This document shows, piece after piece, positions 1 through 9,266 of a stretch of DNA of 22,564 nt (positions are counted from its first letter, which is position 1; every line of letters starts with the position of its first letter). This stretch comes from Minisyncoccota bacterium (GTDB taxonomy: Bacteria; Patescibacteriota; Minisyncoccia; Phycocordibacterales; UBA9973), in the NCBI GenBank assembly GCA_017992485.1, contig JAGOOL010000004.1, positions 1 to 22,564 of the forward strand, written 5' to 3'. The notes below the pieces were generated by a model. The model made no database searches, was not told where the DNA came from, and was given only the letters and a program-made list of their open reading frames with translations. The position numbers and the translations under genes were made by a program.

Positions 1-1652
1 TGTAGTGTGAGTGCCTCACTTCCCTCTTTTCGCTCTTCTGCTTGGCGCATCTTCCGCAGCACCTCGGCTAGCAATTCTTCGTAGTGAGCAATGAGCAATG
101 TATCGACTAATTCTTTGGCGATCTTGCCTAGAATCTCACTACCGTTGTAGTAAAGTTCTGCTTCGAGGATCAGGGCCGGAATTTTTTCGGCCGGCAATGA
201 TGCCGCAAACGATTCGAGTGGAACTTTCATGGCTTCGAGAAATCCGGTACGAACTTCATCAAAACTAACTTTATCATGAAAGACTTTTTCGAAACCAACG
301 ATTCGTTCAGCGGCTTGTACCTTGGCCGAACGAACAGTGGTCAGCGGTGGTGCTTCTGTTTTTTCTGTCGTTGTACCAGCTTTTGAGAGAATTTTTTTCA
401 AATCATCTCGCACTGCACTTTCCGGAATATCGAAGATTTCACTCACCCGCTTGACGTAGTACGACTGCTCCATGTTGCCCGGCAATGCCGCCACGAGCGG
501 CAACACTTGCTCGGTAACGTTTCTGATTTGCTCACGCGGCGAGTCTGCTGTTTTGCGGGCAAGCTGCATGAGGTAATCAATAACTGACTCTGCATTTGTT
601 AATGCTGTCTGCCACGTTTCAGGATTTTCCTTGATCATGTCGGCAGGATCTTTTCCCGTGAGCGTAATTGCTTTGGCTTCGAGACCAAGCTCGAACGAAA
701 GCATTGCCGCTTTGCGGAGCGCTGCTTGGCCAGCATTGTCATTGTCGAAACAAAAAACAATGTGATCAGTAAAGCGCTTGAGCAACTGTAAATGTTCTTC
801 GGTAAGCGCAGTTCCTGAAACTGCAACGACGTTTTGATTTCCGGCTTGGTGGATCATAATACAATCCATTTGACCTTCAACAACGATGACTTTACCTTCT
901 TTGAGAATTGCAGACTTTGCGAGATCAAGTCCGTAGAGCACGGATGATTTGTGATACATCACTGTTTCCGGTGAGTTCACATATTTACCCATTTTATCGT
1001 CACCGCCTGGCAAAACGCGTCCGGTAAAAGCAATAACCTTGCCTTGTGTTGAAGAAATCGGAAACATGATTCGATTGCGGAAGCGATCGTACGCACTCGA
1101 TGAATGTGTACTTTTACCCGGAATCGAGAGTCCGGCTTTTTCAATGAGATTTGGCTGCCAGCCCTTTGTTCGCAAGAAGTGAACGAGATTTTCCCATCCA
1201 TCCGGTGCAAAACCGATACGAAATGTTTTCGCGGTTTCACCCAAAATGCCACGGGATTTTAAATACTCAATTGCTGTTGGAGAACGACGCAGTTCACCTT
1301 CGTAAAACTTCGTCGTCGCTTCGAGCACATCATAGAGCATCGCTTTCTCGCCACCATCACGCTTCGCTCGAGCATCGAGCACAACACCAGCACGCTCAGC
1401 CAAAAGACGGAGCGTTGCCGGAAAGTCGAGACCTTCGATGTCTTGCACAAAACTGAAGATGTCACCTCCCTTCGCACAGCCAAAGCAATGATAGGTATTG
1501 CGAGCCGGCGAGATCATAAACGAAGGAGTTCGTTCGTTGTGGAAAGGACATTTAGCTTTGAAGTATATGCCGGAGCGTTCCAGTTTGACGTACGAAGAAA
1601 CCACGTCAACGATGGAGAGCTTTTCTTTAATTTGCTCTACTGGTGTGCTCAT
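1..1652 (-). CDS. dnaG: DNA primase DnaG (3' end outside window)
   Basis: Synthesises RNA primers for DNA replication. I read 550 codons from the ATG at 1652 to the window edge without a stop; DnaG is usually about 580-650 aa, so only the tail is missing. Seen: the N-terminal CHC2 zinc-binding domain (C35, H38, C56, C59, with the motif CPFHNERTPSF), then the catalytic core and Toprim domain with E259-G-Q-M-D263 and D303-N-D305, the conserved metal-binding acidic residues. The C-terminal part (from about residue 400) should be the helicase-binding region and is less conserved. The start is supported by AAAAGG at 1660-1665, 7 bases before the ATG, one of the few Shine-Dalgarno sequences in the window. 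It lies downstream of rpoC but is separated from it by a strong terminator, so it probably has its own promoter. A possible extended -10 (TGG plus TATTCT, 1666-1674) is present without a good -35. Confidence 0.96.
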   Translation of the reverse strand, partial: MSTPVEQIKEKLSIVDVVSSYVKLERSGIYFKAKCPFHNERTPSFMISPARNTYHCFGCAKGGDIFSFVQDIEGLDFPATLRLLAERAGVVLDARAKRDGGEKAMLYDVLEATTKFYEGELRRSPTAIEYLKSRGILGETAKTFRIGFAPDGWENLVHFLRTKGWQPNLIEKAGLSIPGKSTHSSSAYDRFRNRIMFPISSTQGKVIAFTGRVLPGGDDKMGKYVNSPETVMYHKSSVLYGLDLAKSAILKEGKVIVVEGQMDCIMIHQAGNQNVVAVSGTALTEEHLQLLKRFTDHIVFCFDNDNAGQAALRKAAMLSFELGLEAKAITLTGKDPADMIKENPETWQTALTNAESVIDYLMQLARKTADSPREQIRNVTEQVLPLVAALPGNMEQSYYVKRVSEIFDIPESAVRDDLKKILSKAGTTTEKTEAPPLTTVRSAKVQAAERIVGFEKVFHDKVSFDEVRTGFLEAMKVPLESFAASLPAEKIPALILEAELYYNGSEILGKIAKELVDTLLIAHYEELLAEVLRKMRQAEERKEGSEALTL

Positions 1653-1695
1653 AGAATAACCTTTTAGAATACCAATTTAGTATTAAGTTTTACTC

Positions 1696-1729
1696 AAAAA
1701 TTTCTCAGGATAATTTCTGAGAAATTTTT
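1696..1729 (-). terminator. Intrinsic terminator after rpoC
   Basis: A perfect inverted repeat with 13-base arms (1696-1708 and 1717-1729) and an 8-base loop. The A/T-rich ends give a U-tract on either strand. It lies 5 bases past the rpoC stop codon and should end the rpoBC transcript before dnaG. Confidence 0.88.
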
Positions 1730-1733
1730 TAAA

Positions 1734-4700
1734 CTACTTTTTCTTACTTTCAGTTTTGCCCTTGAAACCTGTACCTGCTGGAATGAGGCGACCGATGATA
1801 ACGTTTTCCATGAGACCGCGAAGTCTATCTTCGCCACCCTTAACGGCGTTAGCGATGAGGACACGGTTTGTGTTTTGGAAGGACGCAGCAGCGAGCCAGC
1901 TTTGTGTGTTGAGCGATGCTTCAGTAATACCGAGCACGATCATGTCACCCTTGGCTTCTTCGAGACCTGCTTCTTTCATCTTGCGGTTCTCTTCAACGAG
2001 TTCGATATTTTCAACAACTTCACCTGGTGAGAATGTTGTATCGCCTGGCTGCTTGATCTTGCGACGTGAGAACATCTGACGAATGATGATTTCGATATGC
2101 TTCTTCGAAATTGACGCACCCTGGAGTTCGTACACTTTCATAATTTCATCGATGATGTATTTCTCAGCCTGATCTTTGCCGCCGTAGTTGAAGATGTCAG
2201 CGATATCGGCAGAACCGTCAGTCAAGATCTGTCCCGGGATGATCTTTTCACCAACTTTTACGAGAATAGAACGGTGAACACCGGCTGTGTATTCGATCGT
2301 ATTTGTCTTACCAACTTTTTCATCAGAGAGAACGACAATAACTTTTTCTTTTCCGTTTGGACGAATTTCCATAACTTCACCGTTTGTTTCAGAAACAACA
2401 GCGAGAGCACGGTGCGGGCGTCGGCGCTCGAAGATTTCTTCGATACGAGGAAGACCCTGTGTAATGTCGACACCTGCGACACCACCGGCGTGGAAGGTTC
2501 GGAGTGTGAGCTGTGTACCAGGTTCACCGATAGCTTGTGCGGCAATAATACCGACAGCTTCACCTTGGTCAACGAGGTGGTTTCGACCGAGGTCGAGACC
2601 GTAACACATCTGACAAAGACCGTAGACTGTTTTACAGGTGAGTGGTGAGCGAACCATTGCTTCTTTGACACCAATTTCTTGGATCTTAACAGCATCTTCT
2701 TTCGTAATGAGTGTACCTGCTTTATAGAGAACTGCACCGCTTTCATCTTTGAGATCAGCTGCGAGAACGCGCCCGCGAATATTTTTTGAGAGTGGAATGA
2801 CGATACCTGCGATTGTGTCTTCACGAGCAATGCGGCCTTCTTTTGTTCCACAATCTTCTTCTGTGATGCGAACGTCCTGAGCGGCAACAACGAGACGACG
2901 TGTGAGGTAACCAGCACGAGCTGTGTTAAGAGCTGTGTCGGCGAGACCCTTACGTGCACCGTGAGTTGTAATGAAGTATTCAATCGGAGACAAACCTTCT
3001 TTGTATGAAGGAACGATTGGGAAATCGATAGTGCGTCCGGCAGTGTTAACGATGAGACCTTTCATACCAGCCATCTGCGTAAGGTTAGAAACCGAACCGC
3101 GGGCGCCGGAGCGAAGCATGTCTTCAACTGAACCATTTTTCTCAAGTGTTGCTGGAAGGAGTTTTTCAACTTCGATTTTGATACCATCCCAGATTTCGAT
3201 TACCTTGCGGTACTTTTCATCCTGAGAAAGGAGACCGTCATTGAACTGTGAAAATACTTCTTCTTCCATTTTGCGACCACGTTCGATGATAGCTTTTTTG
3301 CCTTCCGGAACTTTAACGTTGTCGATACCCCAAGTGATACCGGCTTTGGTGATGAACTTGTAACCAAAGTTCTTGATCTTGTCGAGAATTGGTGGAGTTG
3401 CATCAATGCCGTAACGATAGATGACTTCATCAACGAGTGCTGAGATGCGCTTCTGCGGCATTTCTTCGTTGAGGAATGGCATATCGGCTGGAAGAATTGA
3501 GTTGAAGAGGAGGCGGCCAACTGATGTTTCAAATGGCTTGCCACCGTATGCAGCGTACTTTTCTTTTTCTGTACCGAGTACTTTAATTTTTGAGCGGAAT
3601 GAAATTTCGCCGAACTCGTACGCGATAATCGCCTGGTTTGGACTTGCGAAGTATTTACCTTCACCCTTTTCACCGTCGACAGATTTTGTCATCCAGTAAC
3701 AACCGAGTGCGATATCAAGGAGTTTAACAGAAACGATCGGGTCACCGTTTTGCGGCTTGAGGAGGTTCTTGTTTGAAGCCATGAGATCATGCGCTTCTTT
3801 CTGAGCTTCATCTGAAAGTGGAACGTAGACAGCCATCTGGTCACCGTCGAAGTCAGCGTTGTAGGCCGAACAAACGAGTGGGTGAACTTGAATAGCATTA
3901 CCTTCAATCAAGATCGGATGGAAAGCCTGGATACCGAGACGGTGCAAAGTAGGGGCACGGTTCAAGAGAACGTATTTACCTTCAATGACTTCTTCGAGGA
4001 TTGCCCAAACTTCCGGCACACCTTCTTCAATGAGACGGTTAGCGCCTTTTGTATTGTGAGCATGTTCATATTTGATGAGCTTCGCGATCACGAATGGTCG
4101 GAAAAGTTCAAGAGCCATGTGCTTTGGAAGACCACACTGGTCGAGCGCGAGCTGCGGACCGATGACGATAACAGAACGACCTGAGTAGTCCACACGCTTA
4201 CCGAGCAAGTTCTGACGGAAGAGACCTTGTTTTGACTTAAGGTTATCTGAGAGAGACTTGAGAGCACGGCGCTGTGACTGGCTCATTGCCTGAGAGTCGC
4301 CTTGTGATGTAATCGAGTTGTCGAAGAGTGCATCCACAGCTTCCTGGAGAATACGCTTTTCGTTACGCAAGATAACGTCCGGAGCACCGATTTCCTTGAG
4401 CTTCTTCAAGCGATTGTTTCGGTTGATGACGCGTCGGTACAAGTCGTTGACGTCAGATGTCGCATGACGACCGCCTTCGAGAGCTACCATTGGACGAAGT
4501 GCTGGTGGAATAACTGGAATTGCAACCATGAACATCCACTCTGGGCGGAGGTTTGCAGTGTGCATTGAGCGAACGAGACCGATTCTCTTTTGGAGTTTCT
4601 CACGTTCGACTGAACTTGCCTTCTCAACACGTTCTTCACATTTTTCGAGCAATTTCTTGAGGTCGATATTTTTGAAGAGATTGAAAATCGCTTCAGCACC

Positions 4701-5339
4701 GATCTGTGCGTCGAAACATGTTCCGTATTTGAGTGAGTAGTGGTGGTATGAAATTTCGTTCAAGACCTTACCTTCGTGAATTTCACCGATTTCTTTTTTG
4801 ATATTGAGGAGGAGTTCCTTCAAGCGTTCCTTTGTCTCTTCGTCGTTCGCAGTCTTCATTTTTGTTTTGAATTCTGTTTCGACGTCTTTGAGAACAGTCG
4901 CCTTTTCATCTTCGTAGACTTTCGTAATGATGTAGCCAGCGAAGTAGATAACCTTTTCGAGGTCAGTAACCGGAATACCAGTAAGAATAGACATGCGTGA
5001 TGGAACACCGCGGAGGAACCAGATGTGCGCTACCGGTGAAGCGAGTTCGATGTGACCCATGCGTTCTCGTCGAACGACAGCAGGACAGATTTCAACGCCA
5101 CACTTTTCACAGATAATACCTGCGTAACGAATACGCTTGTATTTTCCACAGTAACATTCGTAATCCTTTTCAGGACCGAAGACGCGTTCGTCGAAAAGAC
5201 CGCCGCGTTCAGAGCGACCAGTACGATAGTTAATCGTTTCCGGTTTTGTAACTTCACCATAGCTCCATTCGCGGATGCGGTCTGGAGATGCCATCTTGAG
5301 CGTGATGTAGTCGAAATTTGTTGTATCTAGAGTTTTCAT
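1734..5339 (-). CDS. rpoC: RNA polymerase beta' subunit
   Basis: Largest subunit of RNA polymerase; with RpoB it forms the active centre. 1201 aa, shorter than the E. coli protein (about 1400). Seen in order: N-terminal zinc site (C62, C64, C77, C80); clamp and lid region, with GKRVDYSGRSVIV at 380-392; the catalytic magnesium loop NADFDGD at 494-500 (D496, D498, D500); bridge helix around 785-816 (GARKGLADTALNTARAGYL); second zinc site (C830, C902, C909, C912); trigger loop around 929-952 (IGEPGTQLTLRTFHAGG). All catalytic residues are present. The gene starts 24 bases after the rpoB stop, with no Shine-Dalgarno in the gap, so the two are surely co-transcribed and RpoC translation may be coupled to RpoB. 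The stop is TAG. A large insertion between trigger-loop halves, as in E. coli, is absent, which explains much of the length difference. Confidence 0.99.
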   Translation of the reverse strand: MKTLDTTNFDYITLKMASPDRIREWSYGEVTKPETINYRTGRSERGGLFDERVFGPEKDYECYCGKYKRIRYAGIICEKCGVEICPAVVRRERMGHIELASPVAHIWFLRGVPSRMSILTGIPVTDLEKVIYFAGYIITKVYEDEKATVLKDVETEFKTKMKTANDEETKERLKELLLNIKKEIGEIHEGKVLNEISYHHYSLKYGTCFDAQIGAEAIFNLFKNIDLKKLLEKCEERVEKASSVEREKLQKRIGLVRSMHTANLRPEWMFMVAIPVIPPALRPMVALEGGRHATSDVNDLYRRVINRNNRLKKLKEIGAPDVILRNEKRILQEAVDALFDNSITSQGDSQAMSQSQRRALKSLSDNLKSKQGLFRQNLLGKRVDYSGRSVIVIGPQLALDQCGLPKHMALELFRPFVIAKLIKYEHAHNTKGANRLIEEGVPEVWAILEEVIEGKYVLLNRAPTLHRLGIQAFHPILIEGNAIQVHPLVCSAYNADFDGDQMAVYVPLSDEAQKEAHDLMASNKNLLKPQNGDPIVSVKLLDIALGCYWMTKSVDGEKGEGKYFASPNQAIIAYEFGEISFRSKIKVLGTEKEKYAAYGGKPFETSVGRLLFNSILPADMPFLNEEMPQKRISALVDEVIYRYGIDATPPILDKIKNFGYKFITKAGITWGIDNVKVPEGKKAIIERGRKMEEEVFSQFNDGLLSQDEKYRKVIEIWDGIKIEVEKLLPATLEKNGSVEDMLRSGARGSVSNLTQMAGMKGLIVNTAGRTIDFPIVPSYKEGLSPIEYFITTHGARKGLADTALNTARAGYLTRRLVVAAQDVRITEEDCGTKEGRIAREDTIAGIVIPLSKNIRGRVLAADLKDESGAVLYKAGTLITKEDAVKIQEIGVKEAMVRSPLTCKTVYGLCQMCYGLDLGRNHLVDQGEAVGIIAAQAIGEPGTQLTLRTFHAGGVAGVDITQGLPRIEEIFERRRPHRALAVVSETNGEVMEIRPNGKEKVIVVLSDEKVGKTNTIEYTAGVHRSILVKVGEKIIPGQILTDGSADIADIFNYGGKDQAEKYIIDEIMKVYELQGASISKKHIEIIIRQMFSRRKIKQPGDTTFSPGEVVENIELVEENRKMKEAGLEEAKGDMIVLGITEASLNTQSWLAAASFQNTNRVLIANAVKGGEDRLRGLMENVIIGRLIPAGTGFKGKTESKKK

Positions 5340-5363
5340 AATTATTTTTGCTTAATTTGATCT

Positions 5364-8300
5364 TTAGTTAATTTTCGCTTCATCATCATTTGCGACAATA
5401 GGTCGGTCGCTCTTGAGTTCGACATCGAGGGCGAGACCGCGCAGGTAGTTCAACATAACTTGGAACGACGCCGGTGAGTTTGGCTCTTTGATTGATTCAC
5501 CCTTAATGATTGATTTGAAGGTTTCTGTTCGACCCTTGATATCGTCGGATTTGACTGTGATCATTTCGCGGAGTGTGTAGGCAGCACCGTAACCTTCGAG
5601 TGCCCAGACTTCCATTTCTCCAAAACGCTGACCGCCGCCTTGCGCTTTACCGCCAAGTGGCTGCTGTGTAATGAGAGAGTACGGACCAATCGAGCGCATG
5701 TGGATCTTGTCTTCCACCATGTGGTGCAGCTTGAGGATGTACATGTAGCCGATAGCGATGTCCTGTTCGAAGTGTTCACCAGTTCGTCCATCGATAAGTG
5801 GAACCTTACCGTTTTCTGGAAGACCAGCTTTAACGAGTTCTTGTTTGATTTCAACATCTGTTGCGCCTGAGAATGGAGGAACGATAGCCTGGTAGCCGAG
5901 TGTGTGAGCAGCCATACCGAGGTGCATTTCCAAAATCTGACCGAGGTTCATACGTGATGGAACACCGAGTGGCGTGAGGATGATATCGATTGGTGTACCG
6001 TCTGCCATGTGTGGCATATCTTCTTCTGGAAGAATTGTTGAGATAACACCTTTGTTACCGTGGCGACCAGCGAGTTTGTCACCGACAGAAATGTTTCGAA
6101 CCTGTGCAAGCTCAATAACAACTTTCTTGATGATACCTGATTCGAGTTGGTGACCCTGATCTCGTGAGAAAATTTTCACAGAGATAACGCGACCACGCTT
6201 ACCGTGTTCGAGGCGAAGTGACGTGTCTTTAACATCACGTGCTTTTTCAGCAAAGATAGATCGGAGGAGGCGTTCTTCCGGTGTAAGTTCAGTCTCACCT
6301 TTTGGTGTGATCTTACCGACGAGAATATCGTTTTCACGAACTTCAGCGCCGATGCGGATGATACCTTCTTCATCGAGGTCTTTGAGTTTAGCTTCTGAGA
6401 CGTTTGGAATATCGCGAGTTGTGATTTCAGGTCCAAGCTTTGTGTCGCGAACTGTACAGACGAATTCTTCGATGTGGATCGAAGTGAATTTGCTGTGCTT
6501 AACGAGACGCTCTGACAAAATGATGGCGTCTTCGTAGTTTGCACCGTTCCAAGACATAAAGGCAACGAGTGCGTTCTGACCGATAGCGATCTGTCCGCCG
6601 TCAGATGTTGAAGTATCAGCGAGGAGATCGCCTTTCTTCACTTTCTGTCCGACAGAAACAGTTGGACGCTGGTGGTATGCAGTAAAGTAGTTTGTTCGCT
6701 CAAAGTTAACGAGTGGGTATGAAACTTTCTTGCCTGATTTATCACCGTCAACAGTAACGTGTTTAGCATCGACAGCAACGACAGTACCGGCTTCTGCAGC
6801 AAGAACGAGGCGACCTGTGTCGCGTGATGCTGCTTCTTCAATACCAGTAGCAACAAGTGGAGCTTCTGGAACGATACATGGGAGTGCTTGTTTTTGCATG
6901 TTCGATCCCATGAGTGCGCGGTTAGCGTCATCGTGTTCGAGGAATGGGATCATGCTTGTTGCGATAGAGAAAGCCTGGTTTGTTGCAACGTCCATGAAAT
7001 CAACTTTCTCACGTTCGATGAGACCTGGAGATGTTTTGACGCGAGCTTCAACACGAGCATCCAGGAGATTACCCTTTTCGTCGTACTTAACACCGGCATG
7101 GGCGATGTTAAAGACTTCTTCTTCGAGGGCGTTCATGTAGACGATTTCGCCGGTGATCTTACCGTTCTTCACACGAATGTATGGAGTTTCGATGATACCG
7201 AATTCGTTGACGCGAGCATATATAGACAAGTGCAAGATAAGACCGATGTTCGGACCTTCTGGAGTGTGAATCGGACAAACACGACCGTAGTGAGATGTGT
7301 GTACGTCACGAACTTCAAGACCAGCACGTTCTCGTGAGAGACCGCCGGGACCAAGCGCCGACAAAAGTCGGAGGTGCTCGATTTCATCAAGAATGTTGTT
7401 CTGAGACATGAACTGCGAAAGCTGGTTCGTCGTAAAGAATTCCTTGACGCGAGCCTGAAGCGGACGCTGGTTGATGATCTGGATCGGCAAAGCCTGAGTC
7501 GCGTCGATAGTCGACATACGATCCTGGATATTGCGTTTGATCTGCATCATACCTGTGCGGAATTTCTGCTGGAGCAATTCTCCAACGAAACGAACACGTC
7601 GCTGTGCAAGGTGGTCGATATCGTCAGCCTTGGAGCCGGGAGTGGCATTCAAGATCATGAGATTTTCGAGAATAATGACGAGATCTTCGGCATTAAGTGA
7701 ACGGCGCTCAAGTGACTTAGCATCCATTGGCTTGTTGAAACGCTTGTTAAAGCGGAGGCGTCCAACTGGTGAAAGGTCGTAACGAGCTGTGTCGAAAAGC
7801 GAATTAATAAATTCGCGAGCGTTGTCTGGTGTTGCAAGGTCGCCATCGCGGAGACGCTTGTAGATTTCGATGTATGAAGCACTGAGATCTTTTGCTGGAT
7901 CTTTTTCAAGAGAAAGCTTAATGATCTTTTTGTGGTCATCGTTCTTGAATTGGGAGATAATCTTGTCATCAGTTTCAAGACCGAGAACGCGGATGAGTGA
8001 GCCAACAGAAAACTTACGCTTCTTGTCGATACGAACGTAGATCGCGCCGTCTGTTTCAGTTTCAATTTCAATCCACACACCACGTGCAGGAATAATCTTG
8101 GCACCAAAGACACGCTTACCCTTGAGTTCGTTTTCATTAAAGAATACGCCATATGAACGAGCGAGCTGCGGCACAATGACGCGCTCGACACCGTTGATAA
8201 TGAACGTACCGTGACCAGTCATAAGTGGCACATCAGTGAGAAAGATTTCCTGCTCCTTGTCTGTTCCACCGGAAACTTTGTTCGTCAATTTAACTCGCGC

Positions 8301-8597
8301 TTTGAGCGGAGCTTCAAATGAGACCTTGTTTTGCTTTGCGAACGACTCATCAGTCTTTGGTTCACCAAGTGTGAATGACTCAAACGACAATTCGAATTTC
8401 TTACCTGAATAATCGTGAATCGGCGAAAACTCCTTGAAAACCTCCTTCATGCCTTCTTCGATCAACCATTTGTATGACGCGATTTGCGTATCCAAAAGGT
8501 TTGGAAAATCGACAAAAGGTTTTTTGTACTTTGAGAAGTATTTCTTCTCACGTACCGCCATGTGTCTATTCGTATGGCTGTTTTTTGTTTTTTCCAT
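5364..8597 (-). CDS. rpoB: RNA polymerase beta subunit
   Basis: Second-largest RNA polymerase subunit. 1077 aa if the ATG at 8597 is used; an alternative in-frame ATG at 8561 would give MAVREKKYFS at the N-terminus and remove 12 residues. Neither has a Shine-Dalgarno. Seen: the conserved core including QLSQFMSQNN and SALGPGGLSRERAG (392-426, the rifampicin pocket), RDVHTSHYGRVCPIHTPEG, the GDKLAGRHGNKGVIS segment, and the C-terminal QRFGEMEVWALEGYGA region that contacts beta'. At 1077 aa it lacks large lineage-specific insertions. It is not preceded by rplJ/rplL, the usual partners; instead it has its own promoter and leader. Residues aligning with E. coli rifampicin-contact positions D516, S522 and R529 are S398, D404 and L411. 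Confidence 0.99.
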   Translation of the reverse strand: MEKTKNSHTNRHMAVREKKYFSKYKKPFVDFPNLLDTQIASYKWLIEEGMKEVFKEFSPIHDYSGKKFELSFESFTLGEPKTDESFAKQNKVSFEAPLKARVKLTNKVSGGTDKEQEIFLTDVPLMTGHGTFIINGVERVIVPQLARSYGVFFNENELKGKRVFGAKIIPARGVWIEIETETDGAIYVRIDKKRKFSVGSLIRVLGLETDDKIISQFKNDDHKKIIKLSLEKDPAKDLSASYIEIYKRLRDGDLATPDNAREFINSLFDTARYDLSPVGRLRFNKRFNKPMDAKSLERRSLNAEDLVIILENLMILNATPGSKADDIDHLAQRRVRFVGELLQQKFRTGMMQIKRNIQDRMSTIDATQALPIQIINQRPLQARVKEFFTTNQLSQFMSQNNILDEIEHLRLLSALGPGGLSRERAGLEVRDVHTSHYGRVCPIHTPEGPNIGLILHLSIYARVNEFGIIETPYIRVKNGKITGEIVYMNALEEEVFNIAHAGVKYDEKGNLLDARVEARVKTSPGLIEREKVDFMDVATNQAFSIATSMIPFLEHDDANRALMGSNMQKQALPCIVPEAPLVATGIEEAASRDTGRLVLAAEAGTVVAVDAKHVTVDGDKSGKKVSYPLVNFERTNYFTAYHQRPTVSVGQKVKKGDLLADTSTSDGGQIAIGQNALVAFMSWNGANYEDAIILSERLVKHSKFTSIHIEEFVCTVRDTKLGPEITTRDIPNVSEAKLKDLDEEGIIRIGAEVRENDILVGKITPKGETELTPEERLLRSIFAEKARDVKDTSLRLEHGKRGRVISVKIFSRDQGHQLESGIIKKVVIELAQVRNISVGDKLAGRHGNKGVISTILPEEDMPHMADGTPIDIILTPLGVPSRMNLGQILEMHLGMAAHTLGYQAIVPPFSGATDVEIKQELVKAGLPENGKVPLIDGRTGEHFEQDIAIGYMYILKLHHMVEDKIHMRSIGPYSLITQQPLGGKAQGGGQRFGEMEVWALEGYGAAYTLREMITVKSDDIKGRTETFKSIIKGESIKEPNSPASFQVMLNYLRGLALDVELKSDRPIVANDDEAKIN

Positions 8598-8629
8598 GCA
8601 AAAAAATGAAAAAGTATAACAACAAAAAC

Positions 8630-8650
8630 GGCGACTTAAACGTAGTCACC
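8630..8650 (-). promoter_or_regulatory. Hairpin in the rpoB leader, possible attenuator
   Basis: On the minus strand GGTGACT (8650-8644) can pair with AGTCGCC (8636-8630), 7 base pairs with one G-U, loop of 7. It is followed by GTTTTTGTTGTT, a T-rich stretch like that of an intrinsic terminator, 33 bases before the rpoB start. It could be a weak terminator or attenuator in the rpoBC leader. The stem is short and the U-run interrupted, so this is only a suggestion. Confidence 0.4.
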
Positions 8651-8763
8651 TTATTCGAGGCTTACTTCTTTTCTAATATTAATATATGCACAATACCTCT
8701 CCCTTGGTATGAGCTAGTAATGAGATTGAGGCCTCCACAACACAATCAGTCAATCAGGCACAT

Positions 8764-8792
8764 AGTATAGGGAAAATGGCCATATGTGTCAA
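8764..8792 (-). promoter_or_regulatory. Near-consensus sigma70-type promoter of rpoBC
   Basis: -35 TTGACA (8787-8792, perfect), 17-base spacer, -10 TATACT (8764-8769, 5 of 6). The predicted start of transcription near 8757 gives a leader of about 160 bases before rpoB. A second -10-like TATACT at 8613-8618 lacks a fitting -35. Confidence 0.8.
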
Positions 8793-8842
8793 TGGGAAAT
8801 AGCTGGAAAACCTGAGAAAACGGCAAAACAGTGGCGGTAATT

Positions 8843-8864
8843 AAAAAAACAGCCTGCTAGGCTG
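8843..8864 (-). terminator. Terminator overlapping the stop codon of the upstream gene
   Basis: On the minus strand CAGCC (8864-8860) and GGCTG (8854-8850) form a 5-bp stem, followed by seven Ts (8849-8843). The TAG stop of the gene ending at 8857 lies in the loop and stem. It ends the trmD-side transcript just before the rpoB promoter. Confidence 0.7.
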
Positions 8865-9192
8865 CCTTGTGTAAGATTTTGGAACCTTCTTCATTTATCC
8901 TGTTTCGAATCGTTTTGATGAGTAGGATCGGGACAGTAATCCTTACCACCACTTTTTCGATATCGACGAGCACTTCGCCGGAATAGTCAAAGTTTTCATA
9001 CGTGAACTTAAATGTGCACGGCCCAAGACCTTGGTAGCTTCGATAGGTCGGCTCAGTAACATTGAACAACTTCTCTGTATTTGTAGCTCTCCATGCAGTA
9101 ATTGCAGTTTTTATCCGGAGCCAAGCCGCCGGAATCGAAAGCTTGTGGGGAATCGACACCTCCACCTTTTGCCAATCATTTTGCGTTTCCAT
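8857..9192 (-). CDS. Small protein resembling the polyhydroxyalkanoic-acid-system (PHA_gran_rgn) family
   Basis: 111 aa, no signal peptide or membrane segment, so cytoplasmic. Overall shape suggests the small PHA granule-associated regulator family: an N-terminal beta strand ending in IPHKLS, an amphipathic helix (about 22-35), then alternating strands (TFKFTYENF, YSGEVLVDIEK, VVVRITVPI) and a C-terminal helix (LLIKTIRNRINEEG). In that family the pattern is G-V-x-V followed by V-x-V-x-x-LP-LL and a helix. I judge this from memory of the family, so it is tentative; no PHA synthesis genes are visible and a role in PHA storage should not be assumed. It has the best Shine-Dalgarno of the window (AGGAGG, 4 bases before the ATG), lies 74 bases after trmD on the same strand and is probably co-transcribed with it. 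Confidence 0.8.
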   Translation of the reverse strand: METQNDWQKVEVSIPHKLSIPAAWLRIKTAITAWRATNTEKLFNVTEPTYRSYQGLGPCTFKFTYENFDYSGEVLVDIEKVVVRITVPILLIKTIRNRINEEGSKILHKAA

Positions 9193-9266
9193 TATGCCTC
9201 CTTTTTTAAAATGTGAGTTTTTCTCGATTTTACGACGAATGTCGATTTAATGAGCTTTCCTTAATT

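Noticed and set aside
2258..2983. Open frame of 241 codons on the minus strand inside rpoC
   Set aside because: It overlaps the conserved bridge-helix and trigger-loop region of rpoC in another frame; its composition (Ser, Leu, Lys, Val runs) is that of a shifted reading of rpoC.
7655..8191. Open frame of 178 codons inside rpoB
   Set aside because: Shifted reading of conserved rpoB sequence without its own motifs or start signals. The same holds for 3200-3673 in rpoC and 18088-18558 antisense to the deacetylase gene.
8598..8856. tRNA, riboswitch or small coding gene in the largest intergenic gap
   Set aside because: No cloverleaf, no riboswitch core I recognise, and no open frame with a ribosome-binding site; only the promoter, leader hairpin and terminator are supported.
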